64,000 nucleotides of DNA, from positions 4,712,001-4,776,000 of the forward strand of contig OZ245881.1 in the NCBI GenBank assembly GCA_965229505.1, in the 5' to 3' direction. The notes under the pieces are model-generated. The model was not told where the DNA came from and ran no database searches. It saw only the letters and a list, made by a program, of their open reading frames with translations. Below, piece by piece: positions 1-7,425 of this stretch (the first letter of the stretch is position 1; each line of letters opens with the position of its first letter). The stretch is from UBA6059 sp040219045. Its GTDB lineage: Bacteria; Bacteroidota; Bacteroidia; Cytophagales; Cyclobacteriaceae. The translations under genes and the position numbers were made by a program.

Positions 1-163
1 ATTTACGATAGGAGGGGTAGGCGCTCGAGAACTGACCTTTGTGCTCAGCCATGACTATTTAGGCATCAACCAAAACGTGGCGGTAGCTTTCAGTCTGCTG
101 TTTTTTCTCATCACAGCGATTACAAGTCTTGCAGGGGCCTTCTTATCAGAAAAGGAGAGCTAG
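1..163 (+). CDS. C-terminal end of a multi-spanning membrane protein, LPG-synthase TM region (UPF0104)-like
   Basis: Only the last 53 codons are inside the window, read in the frame starting at base 2 and ending with TAG at 161-163. The peptide begins with a GGVGARELTF stretch, resembling the GG-hG-hRE motif near the end of the lysylphosphatidylglycerol synthase transmembrane family. One hydrophobic helix follows (about VAVAFSLLFFLITAITSLAGAF) and then a short charged tail. Such proteins are inner-membrane flippase or synthase-like proteins; the substrate cannot be told from this fragment. The final codons and the downstream region are duplicated in tandem immediately afterwards, so a second, headless copy of the tail lies at about 295-409. 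Confidence 0.6.
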   Translation, partial: FTIGGVGARELTFVLSHDYLGINQNVAVAFSLLFFLITAITSLAGAFLSEKES

Positions 164-176
164 TCAATCAAATTGA

Positions 177-289
177 AATGACGTGTAACTCGGCTGAACT
201 GGTCAGTCTGAGCCCGTCGAAGGGTACTTCGCAGGTGCTGAACAACAAGTCTTCGACAGGCTCAGACCGACAGCTCTGAACACGTCATT
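177..289. repeat. MITE-like palindromic element, copy 1
   Basis: The ends are inverted repeats, AATGACGTGT (177-186) and ACACGTCATT (280-289). Inside is a second pair, CTGAGCCCGTCGAAG (208-222) and CTTCGACAGGCTCAG (251-265), complementary except for one base. The inner arm resembles a palindromic intergenic repeat found widely in bacterial genomes. The whole 113 bp could fold into one long hairpin. It has no coding capacity. It directly follows the stop codon of the membrane-protein gene, so it may also act as a transcript end. Confidence 0.7.
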
Positions 290-422
290 GGTAGTGACGA
301 TTACCTTGGGATCGACCAAAACGTGGCGGTAGCTTTCAGTCTACTGTTTTTCCTGATCACAGCCGCGGTTAGCCTATGCGGCGCGTTCTTATCAGAAAAG
401 AAGGGCTAGTCAAACAAATTGA

Positions 423-535
423 AATGACGTGTAATTCCGCTGAACTGGTCACCCTGAGCCCGTCGAAGGGTACTTCGCAGGAGCTGAACAACAAGTCTTC
501 GACAGGCTCAGACTGACAGATCTGAACACGTCATT
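423..535. repeat. MITE-like palindromic element, copy 2
   Basis: This is the second copy of the 113-bp hairpin, in the second duplication unit. The terminal arms AATGACGTGT (423-432) and ACACGTCATT (526-535) are identical to those of copy 1. The inner CTGAGCCCGTCGAAG and CTTCGACAGGCTCAG arms are also conserved, while the bases between them have drifted. Confidence 0.7.
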
Positions 536-573
536 GGTAACGCACGTAGTGGGAGAGAGGTCATTCTCGTCTT

Positions 574-840
574 ACGTCATTGCGAGAAGAGAGGAACGAA
601 CGACGAAGCAATCTTAATCTCGTCAAGTACAGGTAGACACGCGTGTTTAATTCTTATTTTGATAATATTATCGCCGCGCTCCTCCGTCACTCGCCTGCCT
701 GCCGGCAAGGCAGGCGATGACGTATCTTTTGTTTAATCATCCACCATGAACGTGATTGCGAATTATATCTCTTCCGTAATTGCGAACGAGTGTAACAGGA
801 GGCACGACGAAGCAATCTTAACCTCCTCATGTAGGCATAC
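574..840. repeat. Dispersed CATTGCGA / GAAGCAATCTTAA repeats, left side of the ssp island
   Basis: Two degenerate copies of one dispersed repeat are visible. The first runs from ACGTCATTGCGAG (574) through GAAGCAATCTTAA to ACACGCGTGTTTAAT (about 637-651). The second runs from about 772 to 840 with the same CATTGCGA-type head (here degenerate) and GAAGCAATCTTAAC core. A related copy lies at 12515-12664, beyond the other side of the defence island. Between them at about 693-718 is a small palindrome of GCCTGCC/GGCAGGC type. No gene is supported anywhere in 410-926. Confidence 0.65.
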
Positions 841-848
841 GCACACCA

Positions 849-889
849 AAAAAAACAAAAAAAATACCCCTCAGCTACTACCAAGGGGT
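849..889 (-). terminator. Rho-independent terminator of the coiled-coil gene
   Basis: Read on the minus strand, ACCCCT (884-889) pairs with AGGGGT (866-871) and is followed by A and a run of eight T. It lies about 40 bp past the stop codon of the gene at 927-1337, in the right orientation to end that transcript. Confidence 0.75.
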
Positions 890-926
890 TTCAGTTGGGT
901 GGATCAACCATCAACATAAGCACCTG

Positions 927-1337
927 TTAGACAAGCAAACCATCAATCTCGGCGATCTTGTCCTCCCGGTACTGCTTCTCCAGGAGACGCTCATCGATGC
1001 TCGCTTGCTGCAAATACGCCTCTGTATCCGTCAGCACATTCGTGCCTTTGGACTCAGCGTCCAGCTCACCTTGCACCTTCGTGACCAGCGCCTGCTGATT
1101 GTCGATCATCTGCTGAGGAGCACTGGTACTCGTCAGGTGATCCAGCAGGCTCTGCGCCTTAGCCAGGTCATCCGTCAGGGCATCAATCTCAGACTGATCG
1201 AGCTCTTGTCGATCGAGCTTGCTGGCGAGCCTTGTCTGGGCCCTGATGATCTCACGATCCAACTCAATCACCTCTGCTGACCACTTCTGCTTCAGATAGG
1301 TCAACTGTTCTGTGTTCATTTCACTTAATTGTTTCAT
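927..1337 (-). CDS. Small coiled-coil protein of unknown function
   Basis: The 136-residue product is acidic and rich in Glu, Gln, Leu and Ala. It shows a heptad-like pattern over most of its length, for example a stretch around residues 20-60 and again 75-130, with no Cys, no signal peptide and no membrane segment. It is probably an all-helical cytoplasmic protein. I recognise no family. A terminator follows directly downstream. Just upstream, 33 bp away on the same strand, lies the truncated HTH gene at 1371-1556, so the two may once have formed an operon of a regulator and its partner. The base composition is like the chromosomal backbone and unlike the AT-rich island that starts to the right. 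Confidence 0.6.
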   Translation of the reverse strand: MKQLSEMNTEQLTYLKQKWSAEVIELDREIIRAQTRLASKLDRQELDQSEIDALTDDLAKAQSLLDHLTSTSAPQQMIDNQQALVTKVQGELDAESKGTNVLTDTEAYLQQASIDERLLEKQYREDKIAEIDGLLV

Positions 1338-1370
1338 AACATATTATTTATAGGGTTAAACATAAAACTT

Positions 1371-1556
1371 TCATCTACTGGTAATGCTGCGAGAACGAGT
1401 CGTCAGCTCTTTGAGGCTTAGATCGGTGAGCGACTGTAGTTTTGTGAAAAGCGCATGTCGGGGGATTTGGAGACCATTTTCTATTCTACAGATGGTAGAT
1501 TGGTTGACTTGCAGCCTCGGCTTGATACTTATTGTATGTAGACTTATTGTAATCAT
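1371..1556 (-). pseudogene. Truncated XRE-family helix-turn-helix gene at the island edge
   Basis: The 61-codon frame contains the second half of an XRE-type HTH: VNQSTICRIENG followed by a KLQSLTDLSLKEL segment, as in the recognition helix and following helices of lambda-repressor-like domains. The expected first part (the segment before the recognition helix, usually with LSQ-x-LA) is absent. Instead the frame runs into AT-rich sequence at about 1525-1556 that belongs to the promoter region of the oppositely oriented HTH gene. The simplest reading is that insertion of the defence island removed the 5' part. Alternatively it could be a short independent protein, but it lacks half of the fold. 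Confidence 0.55.
1528..1552 (+). promoter_or_regulatory. Direct repeats ACTTATTGTA upstream of the HTH-led operon
   Basis: ACTTATTGTA occurs twice, at 1528-1537 and 1543-1552, 15 bp apart, which places both copies on similar faces of the helix. They lie 19-43 bp before the start of the HTH gene at 1571. In restriction systems such controller proteins bind repeated boxes just before their own gene, so this is a candidate operator. No exact TAnnTTTG box is seen here. Confidence 0.35.
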
Positions 1557-1570
1557 ATGTACACTTTTGA

Positions 1571-1786
1571 ATGGTGCAAAGAGACATTCTCAATTCATTT
1601 GGTAAACGGATCCGTGATCTACGTATGGAAAAAGGATGGTCTCAAGAAAAGTTAGCGGAAAGAACCGGCTTTCATAGAACATATATTGGAATGGTTGAAA
1701 GAGGTGAAAGAAACATTTCCTTAAAGAACATTGAGATTCTGGCCAAGTCATTCAATTTGCCACTTACCGAATTAATTAACTGGTGA
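1571..1786 (+). CDS. XRE-family HTH regulator, controller (C-protein) type
   Basis: The 71-residue protein is almost entirely one HTH domain. FGKRIRDLRMEKGWSQEKLA forms helices 1-2, RTGFHRTYIGMVERGERN is the recognition region, and ISLKNIEILAKSFNLPLTELI closes the fold. This size and layout match the controller proteins that time expression of restriction genes. The stop codon is one base before the start of the helicase gene, so it heads that operon and is probably translationally coupled to it. It presumably regulates itself and the downstream helicase, ATPase and PLD genes, perhaps through the direct repeats at 1528-1552. Confidence 0.8.
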   Translation: MVQRDILNSFGKRIRDLRMEKGWSQEKLAERTGFHRTYIGMVERGERNISLKNIEILAKSFNLPLTELINW

Positions 1787-1787
1787 T

Positions 1788-3368
1788 ATGATTGAAATAC
1801 GCGAATTGATCACCAATATTCCAAATGGAAAAAAGATAGGATACTTGGGTGATGTTTTTTTGAAAGGATACAGAGATTACTTTCTGGAGTATATAGGTGA
1901 AGAAATAGATATTGATGAGATAATTGTTGGGAACATAACTCTTATTCTTGAGAGGAAAAATGATTTCATTAAGCACCTTAGGCTCTTCTCTGAGGCAGAG
2001 CTTCGAAGCATTTGTCAAGATCAAGGCATCCTGGACATTAGTAAGGCAAGCGATTCAAAGATTCGAGATGTCTTAATTCAGTATTACGATATTATTTTGG
2101 ATGAAGAGGAAAAAATTGAACTTGAATTATCTATTGAAAGCAATTGCCAATTTAAACTTCATGATTTTCAAGATAGAATTAGAAGAAAGATTATCAACCA
2201 ATTATTTGCGGGTACAAGAAAATTTCTCGTTCACATGCCTACAGGAGCTGGAAAAACCAGAACAGCTTCAGAAATTGTAATAGATTTTATTCGGTTAAGC
2301 TCAGCAAACACTCTTCTTAACGATCGAATGAAAATTATATGGGTAGCTCAGCAAGAAGAACTTTGTGTTCAAGCGTACGAAACCATTAATTACCTATTTG
2401 ACCAAAAATGCACTCAGGATTTGATGTTTGGTCATTATTATGGAGGAAGATCCCTCCCGAAAGGAATCGAGCATAATTCGGCAATGATTTTTTGTAGTAT
2501 TCAGCAATTAATGTTGAATTATAAGGATAGTATATGGGACAAAATTCGAAATGACAATTATTTGGTCATCGTCGATGAAGCACATAGATCGATCGCCTCG
2601 GAATGGGTCAAAGCATTGGATTCTTTTACGGCAAATGACTCTGTAATATTATTGGGTCTAACTGCTACCCCAGGGTCAGGGTCTAAAAAAAATTTAGAAA
2701 AAAACTATAGGTTGTCGAAATACTATGGAAACAACAAGATCGCTCTGTTGGACGAAAAGTATGGTGATATTGAAAAACCAATTGAATATTTAACAGAATT
2801 GGAATTTTTGGCAAAGATTGACAGACAGTTGATTAAGTCAGAAGCCGTTATTTTAGATGGTGCTCAAACCACCAAAGCAGGCCTGATTAAGTTTGGTGAA
2901 AACACTATTAAACTTTTGGCGTCAAACCCTGATAGAAATGCCACAATCATTAATATTATTGAGAAGCACTATAATGCGAGTGAGCAAATATTGGTATTTA
3001 CATGCGGCACTGACCATAACCTAATCCTATCAGAACTATTAAAAATCAAGGGAATTGAGAACAAAATAATCGAAGCAGGAACAAAGGGAAGAACATCGAT
3101 TATAGAGGATTTCAAAGCAGGTAAAATAAAAGTGCTATTGAATTTTGGTGTCTTAACGACTGGATTCGATGCTCCAAAAACCAATGTATGCATAATCGCA
3201 AGACCAATTGAATCTATTGTAATGTATTCTCAAATGGTGGGAAGAATTTTAAGGGGTCCTAAAAATGGTAAAGGAAATAAGGAAAATACTCTCTACACTA
3301 TTCAGGACAATCTCAATCATGGTGATTATGATGATCTATTTAAAACATTTGATGACTTCTGGAATTAA
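1788..3368 (+). CDS. SF2 DEAD/DEAH-box helicase, SspF-like restriction component
   Basis: The 526-residue protein has a superfamily 2 helicase core like the ResIII/type III restriction helicases. A Q-like LHDFQDRIRRKI lies near residue 125, Walker A PTGAGKT at about 151-157, the DEAH box in VIVDEAHRS near 263, motif III LGLTATPGSG near 290, and the C-terminal RecA domain ends with QMVGRILRGP (motif VI). About 120 residues precede the helicase and may bind DNA or partners. It sits between the HTH gene (1-bp gap) and the GHKL ATPase gene (5-bp gap). Because the convergent operon encodes SspBCD, I read this as the helicase of an SspFGH-type cassette that attacks DNA lacking phosphorothioate. MORC-type restriction operons with helicases are the broader family alternative. 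Confidence 0.75.
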   Translation: MIEIRELITNIPNGKKIGYLGDVFLKGYRDYFLEYIGEEIDIDEIIVGNITLILERKNDFIKHLRLFSEAELRSICQDQGILDISKASDSKIRDVLIQYYDIILDEEEKIELELSIESNCQFKLHDFQDRIRRKIINQLFAGTRKFLVHMPTGAGKTRTASEIVIDFIRLSSANTLLNDRMKIIWVAQQEELCVQAYETINYLFDQKCTQDLMFGHYYGGRSLPKGIEHNSAMIFCSIQQLMLNYKDSIWDKIRNDNYLVIVDEAHRSIASEWVKALDSFTANDSVILLGLTATPGSGSKKNLEKNYRLSKYYGNNKIALLDEKYGDIEKPIEYLTELEFLAKIDRQLIKSEAVILDGAQTTKAGLIKFGENTIKLLASNPDRNATIINIIEKHYNASEQILVFTCGTDHNLILSELLKIKGIENKIIEAGTKGRTSIIEDFKAGKIKVLLNFGVLTTGFDAPKTNVCIIARPIESIVMYSQMVGRILRGPKNGKGNKENTLYTIQDNLNHGDYDDLFKTFDDFWN

Positions 3369-3373
3369 ATAAT

Positions 3374-5173
3374 ATGAGTAACAATCAATCAAAGCGCCCT
3401 TTAATGGGCACTGATAACATCCTGGATCTTCAAAATAACGGATATAGGAGCACTGTTTCTGCGGTGGCTGAAATTGTTGATAATAGCATACAAGCTGAAG
3501 CATCTAAGGTCGATATCATTCTAATTAACGATACGAATAAGCACAGTGACAATATTGAAGAAATACTGATCATTGATGATGGGATTGGAATGGATTATGA
3601 AACATTTGGAAAAGCACTTATGATGAATGCCGGAACCCGATCTCAGGCTAAAGTAGGATTGGGAAAATATGGTCAAGGTTTACCAAATTCTTCAGTAAGT
3701 CAAACAACAAGAGTTGAGGTTTATTCATACCAAAACAAAAAAAAATTATTTGACTATATCGATTTGGTTGAAATTCATAAAACTCAGATTCCGTATTTAC
3801 CTGACATAGAAGAGAAAAGTAACGTTGACATACCATTCATTGTTGAGATGAAATATCCATTATCTAAAAATGGAACTATTGTCAGATGGGTTAAGCCAAA
3901 TAAAATCAAACCATCCACGACTTGGCTACTTGTGGAAAATCTAAAGAAGGTACTTGGAAGAATTTTTAGGTACTATTTGAATGGATTTTATGATAAGGGA
4001 AAAGCTCGAAAGACAGTCATTAATATTCAAGTGTATGATTACAATGGAAAAATATACAGTCTGAATAAGGCATTAAGTTCTAATAAAGTCTTACCATTCG
4101 ATCCGATGTTCTTAATGGAGAATACTTTGACACAAGGAGAGTTCCCGGAATGGAAACATCCCACGAGTCAGTTGTTCGATACTGCAAAAAAGACTTTTGA
4201 GATTGAGGTTTCTGATACCAACAATAATATAGAGCATGTTAAAACCGATGTTATAATTAAGTTCAGCCATGTCAAAAGCAAGGAAAGGTTTCGAAAGGGG
4301 TCTGGTCGAGGTATTGCTAATCCGCAGTTCTCTGAAGTTTATAAAAGACGAAACATAATCGGAACAAGGGGCTACCAAAATATTTCGATTACAAGAGAAA
4401 ATCGAGAGATTGATTATGGCATGTTCGGTTTTGTTGACGCAGTAGATAAGGAGATTCTTAGATGGTGGTCTGTTGAAGTGAATGTTGAGCCTGTTATTGA
4501 TAGCATAGTTGGAATTGATAATAAAAAACAACAGGCAAGTAACATTTTTTTTATAGATGGGGAATATGATGACGACAGCCATCCTATTTTGAAATGGATT
4601 TCCGAGACAATCAAAGCAAATATCAAAACGCTTAGAGAAACAATTGAAAATCAATTTTCGAATATTGAACCGCAACCTACCCCTGGGCCAAAATCAACAC
4701 CTCTGCCTCCAATTGGTCCTACAGAACCTCCGGGAGAGGACGAACCAGAAGATGTGGATCCAACTGAAGAGGATAAAAAAGAATTGTTTAAATGGATAAA
4801 GGAAAGGTTTGAGGATTTAAATGATGAAGAAATTAAAAAAAGGGTGGAATGGGCATTTAGTATTAGTGATAAATACATCTTCGTTTATTCCAACCTAGGA
4901 GATACTGCTCTTTATGATTACAAGGTTTATGGCAATAAAGTATTAGTAGAGATTAATAGAAATCATAATTTTTATACGCGGTTCATAAAAGAATTAGAGG
5001 AGGATGATTCTGACAAGAGAATTCGAAGTATCAGATTGCTGATTTGCTCAATGGTGAAGTCTGAAATTTCTAATAAAACTGAAAGCAAGGAAATAAATCG
5101 CTTCCTTCGAAAATACAAAAACGAAGCATCGATTGCGCTTGATATTTATATCGATGACTTATTCTCCAATTAG
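3374..5173 (+). CDS. GHKL (MORC/HSP90-like) ATPase, SspG-like component
   Basis: The N-terminal 110 residues carry a complete Bergerat ATP-binding fold: N-box AEIVDNSIQA (about 32-41), G1 box DDGIGM (68-73) and G2 box GLGKYGQGLP (95-104). A transducer-like S5 segment with SITRENREIDYG follows near residue 340, as in MORC and MutL-like ATPases. A Pro/Glu/Asp-rich linker at about 433-465 separates it from a charged helical C-terminal domain of about 130 residues that I do not recognise. ATP-driven clamp closure on DNA is the expected behaviour of the family. It abuts the PLD gene with no spacing, so the helicase, ATPase and nuclease-like proteins are likely one complex. Confidence 0.75.
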   Translation: MSNNQSKRPLMGTDNILDLQNNGYRSTVSAVAEIVDNSIQAEASKVDIILINDTNKHSDNIEEILIIDDGIGMDYETFGKALMMNAGTRSQAKVGLGKYGQGLPNSSVSQTTRVEVYSYQNKKKLFDYIDLVEIHKTQIPYLPDIEEKSNVDIPFIVEMKYPLSKNGTIVRWVKPNKIKPSTTWLLVENLKKVLGRIFRYYLNGFYDKGKARKTVINIQVYDYNGKIYSLNKALSSNKVLPFDPMFLMENTLTQGEFPEWKHPTSQLFDTAKKTFEIEVSDTNNNIEHVKTDVIIKFSHVKSKERFRKGSGRGIANPQFSEVYKRRNIIGTRGYQNISITRENREIDYGMFGFVDAVDKEILRWWSVEVNVEPVIDSIVGIDNKKQQASNIFFIDGEYDDDSHPILKWISETIKANIKTLRETIENQFSNIEPQPTPGPKSTPLPPIGPTEPPGEDEPEDVDPTEEDKKELFKWIKERFEDLNDEEIKKRVEWAFSISDKYIFVYSNLGDTALYDYKVYGNKVLVEINRNHNFYTRFIKELEEDDSDKRIRSIRLLICSMVKSEISNKTESKEINRFLRKYKNEASIALDIYIDDLFSN

Positions 5174-6130
5174 ATGAAACTTTATAAGAATGGTCATGAT
5201 CTATTTGATTCACTGTGTACATATCTAAAGGTAAGTGGGAATTACAGTGTCTTTGTTCCATATGTAAAAAGTGACAAACTCCTAAAGTTGTTAAGTGAAA
5301 ACAGCCAATGCAAACAATTGGTTGTACGATGGCTGCCAATTGATTTAATTATAGGAGTTTCTGATATTGAAGTATTTGATATCTGTCAGGACAGAGGGAT
5401 TACCTTTTATCGAAATCCTAAACTCCATCTGAAAGCATTCACGGATATGTCCAGCTGTTTCATGGGGTCGGCAAACATTAGCGAAAGAGCAATGTCTGAA
5501 GTAGATAATGGTAATATAAATTATGAGTTGGCAACAATCGTTGATCATATCGATCTCGATACGAAATTATACTTCCAGAAAATTTTAATTGAAAGTGTGC
5601 TGGTAACTTCTAATTACGTAAGTAGTATTCAAGATCAGATCGAGAACTTTAAGACTCAAAGTCCAGACCATTTAAACAAGGCAGAATTTAACGATTCAGA
5701 AAAGCAGGATGACTTTTTATTGAGCGCACTACCAATGACAAGTTCGGTTAAAATCTTGTTAGATGTTTATTTCGGTAACGGCAAATATGACAATGAAGAA
5801 CTGAACTGTGTAGCTCATGATCTTGCTCTTTATCGTGTACCAAGAGGCCTTGAAAGAGGCCCTTTAATTCAGCATTTAGAAAACGAGTTCAATAGGCACC
5901 CTTTTATCAAAGCTCTTAAACAATATATTGAAGAACAGACCAATGCTGCAATTAACTATGGTGGCGTAGTTAGGTGGGTTCAGGATAATACCACAACAGT
6001 TCCGACTCCTAGATCTTGGGATCTCAAAGAAAAACAAATTGTGAATGCCCTATATGACTGGATTTGTGAGTTCGATGATACCTTTCACTGGGATCGACCT
6101 AATCATTCTCAAATATTACGAAAACTTTGA
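5174..6130 (+). CDS. PLD-like (HKD) nuclease-type protein, SspH-like component
   Basis: The 318-residue product has one phospholipase D-type active-site motif: KLHLKAF (His85 and Lys87) followed by FMGSANISERAM (Ser99, Asn101). This arrangement is typical of PLD-family nucleases found next to restriction helicases, which usually work as dimers to form one active site. The N-terminal part (VFVPYVKSDKLLKLL) fits the first strands of the PLD fold. The C-terminal 190 residues are unrecognised and include a WDLKEKQIVNALYDWICEF segment. It is the last gene of the rightward operon, and its start follows directly on the ATPase stop codon. It is the likeliest DNA-cutting subunit of this cassette. Confidence 0.7.
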   Translation: MKLYKNGHDLFDSLCTYLKVSGNYSVFVPYVKSDKLLKLLSENSQCKQLVVRWLPIDLIIGVSDIEVFDICQDRGITFYRNPKLHLKAFTDMSSCFMGSANISERAMSEVDNGNINYELATIVDHIDLDTKLYFQKILIESVLVTSNYVSSIQDQIENFKTQSPDHLNKAEFNDSEKQDDFLLSALPMTSSVKILLDVYFGNGKYDNEELNCVAHDLALYRVPRGLERGPLIQHLENEFNRHPFIKALKQYIEEQTNAAINYGGVVRWVQDNTTTVPTPRSWDLKEKQIVNALYDWICEFDDTFHWDRPNHSQILRKL

Positions 6131-6285
6131 TTTGTGAAGATTTAAAAAATTCAATAATGCAAAAAACCTAGATACAAGTCAAGCAATGAATATGATCCTC
6201 CCTTATACTATATACAGTGATTTACAATTGAATACTCTTGAATTTGACAAGGGTGAAACAAGGAAGATTGCTTCACAATTTTATT

Positions 6286-7425
6286 TTATATAAAACAAGC
6301 CGCACATCCTTCACTTTCCGTATCATCGAGGATGTCAATTAAAAATTTGGAGCCTTTAGAACGCTCTTTATGCATTCGGTTGAGATGCTCTGCCTTGATT
6401 ATCTCCATTCTTCTTGGGTTGATTAAATCCTTTAAGGACTCATGCTGATTCCAGGTGAAGCCTTCCTTCTCGTTCTCATACTCCATAGCTTGTTTGTACA
6501 AATCTGGATGCTGTTCGTACAACCAAACCCACTCAATCTTTTGCTGGAAGAAGCAGAAATAACAACCTGATCTACTCCGGGCATATTGGCCTACTTCACC
6601 ATTTACTTGGTAGTCTATCTTTTCGTAGTAACCAGGAACTCCCACATCACTTTCCCTTAAAATCCTGAAAATATCATCTCGAACCAGTACTTGATCATCA
6701 TTCAAGAGGGGATAATCATCCTCAAATGAGAGTGGGTAATTTCTTGATTTTAAGAACTGAAAAACGACATGATTAAATGCTACTGTATCCAGTGATAATA
6801 AGCCATCAAGTTTTTCTAGTACCGCTTTTCGATTATGGTCTTTATTTCGCTCAATTAGTTGTAGTTCTTCTTTAACAATATCTATTACTTTATCTAACTC
6901 AGAACCATTGAAGTACTTATTATACAAATCACTTACTTCTACACGATTATCATTTGCTAAAACTGATTTTATGATTTCCTCACTCCAAATGTTTCTTCTG
7001 AAAGGGAAAATGGATTGAATATTAGATTTAGTAGAGATATATCCTTCACGGTCTTCATCCCCGCGAATACCAACATATGAAACCGTAGGAGCGTCTCCGA
7101 CAAACTTCTCAAAGGGATCTAATTTCATCTTCTTTGTGCACCATCTAGCTACATTGGATGGTAGGTATCCTCTATAAGAGTTATAGTAAAAGTCGAAAGG
7201 ATTCTTTCCGGATTGAACAGCCTCATCCGCTTCAAGTTTCGTGATCTGCTTACCAAGATATCCTTCTAGTCGATCTATTAGCTGATAAGTCTCATCAAGT
7301 TCTTTACCTGTATCACAGAAATAATAAATAAGATCAAGTTGAGGGTATTTGTCTCGAAGATGGATCGCAAGCGCTGCACTATCTTTTCCTCCCGATATTC
7401 CTATTACATGTCTTAATTTAGTCAT
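6286..7425 (-). CDS. sspD: SspD: PAPS-reductase-like ATP pyrophosphatase for DNA phosphorothioation
   Basis: Residues 1-60 contain the PP-loop of the PAPS reductase/ATP pyrophosphatase family (GISGGKDSAALA) and the usual YYFCDTGKEL strand. Further marks are RWCTKKMKLDPF near residue 97, IRGDEDREGY near 122, a CYFC motif near 288 and a C-terminal GCAACFI. DndC and SspD, which activate DNA for sulfur insertion, share this architecture. At 379 residues the size is usual. The start overlaps the end of sspC by 8 bp. No cysteine desulfurase (SspA) is present in the window, so sulfur would have to come from a host IscS or SufS, as in many such loci. Confidence 0.8.
   Translation of the reverse strand: MTKLRHVIGISGGKDSAALAIHLRDKYPQLDLIYYFCDTGKELDETYQLIDRLEGYLGKQITKLEADEAVQSGKNPFDFYYNSYRGYLPSNVARWCTKKMKLDPFEKFVGDAPTVSYVGIRGDEDREGYISTKSNIQSIFPFRRNIWSEEIIKSVLANDNRVEVSDLYNKYFNGSELDKVIDIVKEELQLIERNKDHNRKAVLEKLDGLLSLDTVAFNHVVFQFLKSRNYPLSFEDDYPLLNDDQVLVRDDIFRILRESDVGVPGYYEKIDYQVNGEVGQYARSRSGCYFCFFQQKIEWVWLYEQHPDLYKQAMEYENEKEGFTWNQHESLKDLINPRRMEIIKAEHLNRMHKERSKGSKFLIDILDDTESEGCAACFI

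Larger units (their letters stand above)
50..539. repeat. 246-bp imperfect tandem duplication of a gene tail plus its downstream hairpin
   Basis: Unit 1 spans about 50-293 and unit 2 about 294-539. CAAAACGTGG occurs at 71 and again at 317, and the stop codons lie at 161 and 407, so the offset is 246 bp. Both units encode the last helix of the membrane protein and then the same intergenic hairpin. Unit 2 has no upstream gene body, so its coding part is a gene remnant. The copies differ at scattered positions, including several amino acids in the helix (ITSLAG against AVSLCG), so the duplication is not recent or the copies came from diverged alleles. Confidence 0.85.

Noticed and set aside
687..884. 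A 65-codon minus-strand frame near the window start
   Set aside because: It crosses the dispersed CATTGCGA repeats and the terminator poly-A tract, and its composition is not protein-like.
4112..4675. A 187-codon frame opposite the GHKL ATPase gene
   Set aside because: It is the complementary shadow of a well-supported ATPase with clear motifs; nothing in it resembles a protein family.
1571..6130. DISARM system reading of the helicase and PLD genes
   Set aside because: DISARM needs DrmB (DUF1998) and usually a methylase; here the middle gene is a GHKL ATPase and neither is found.
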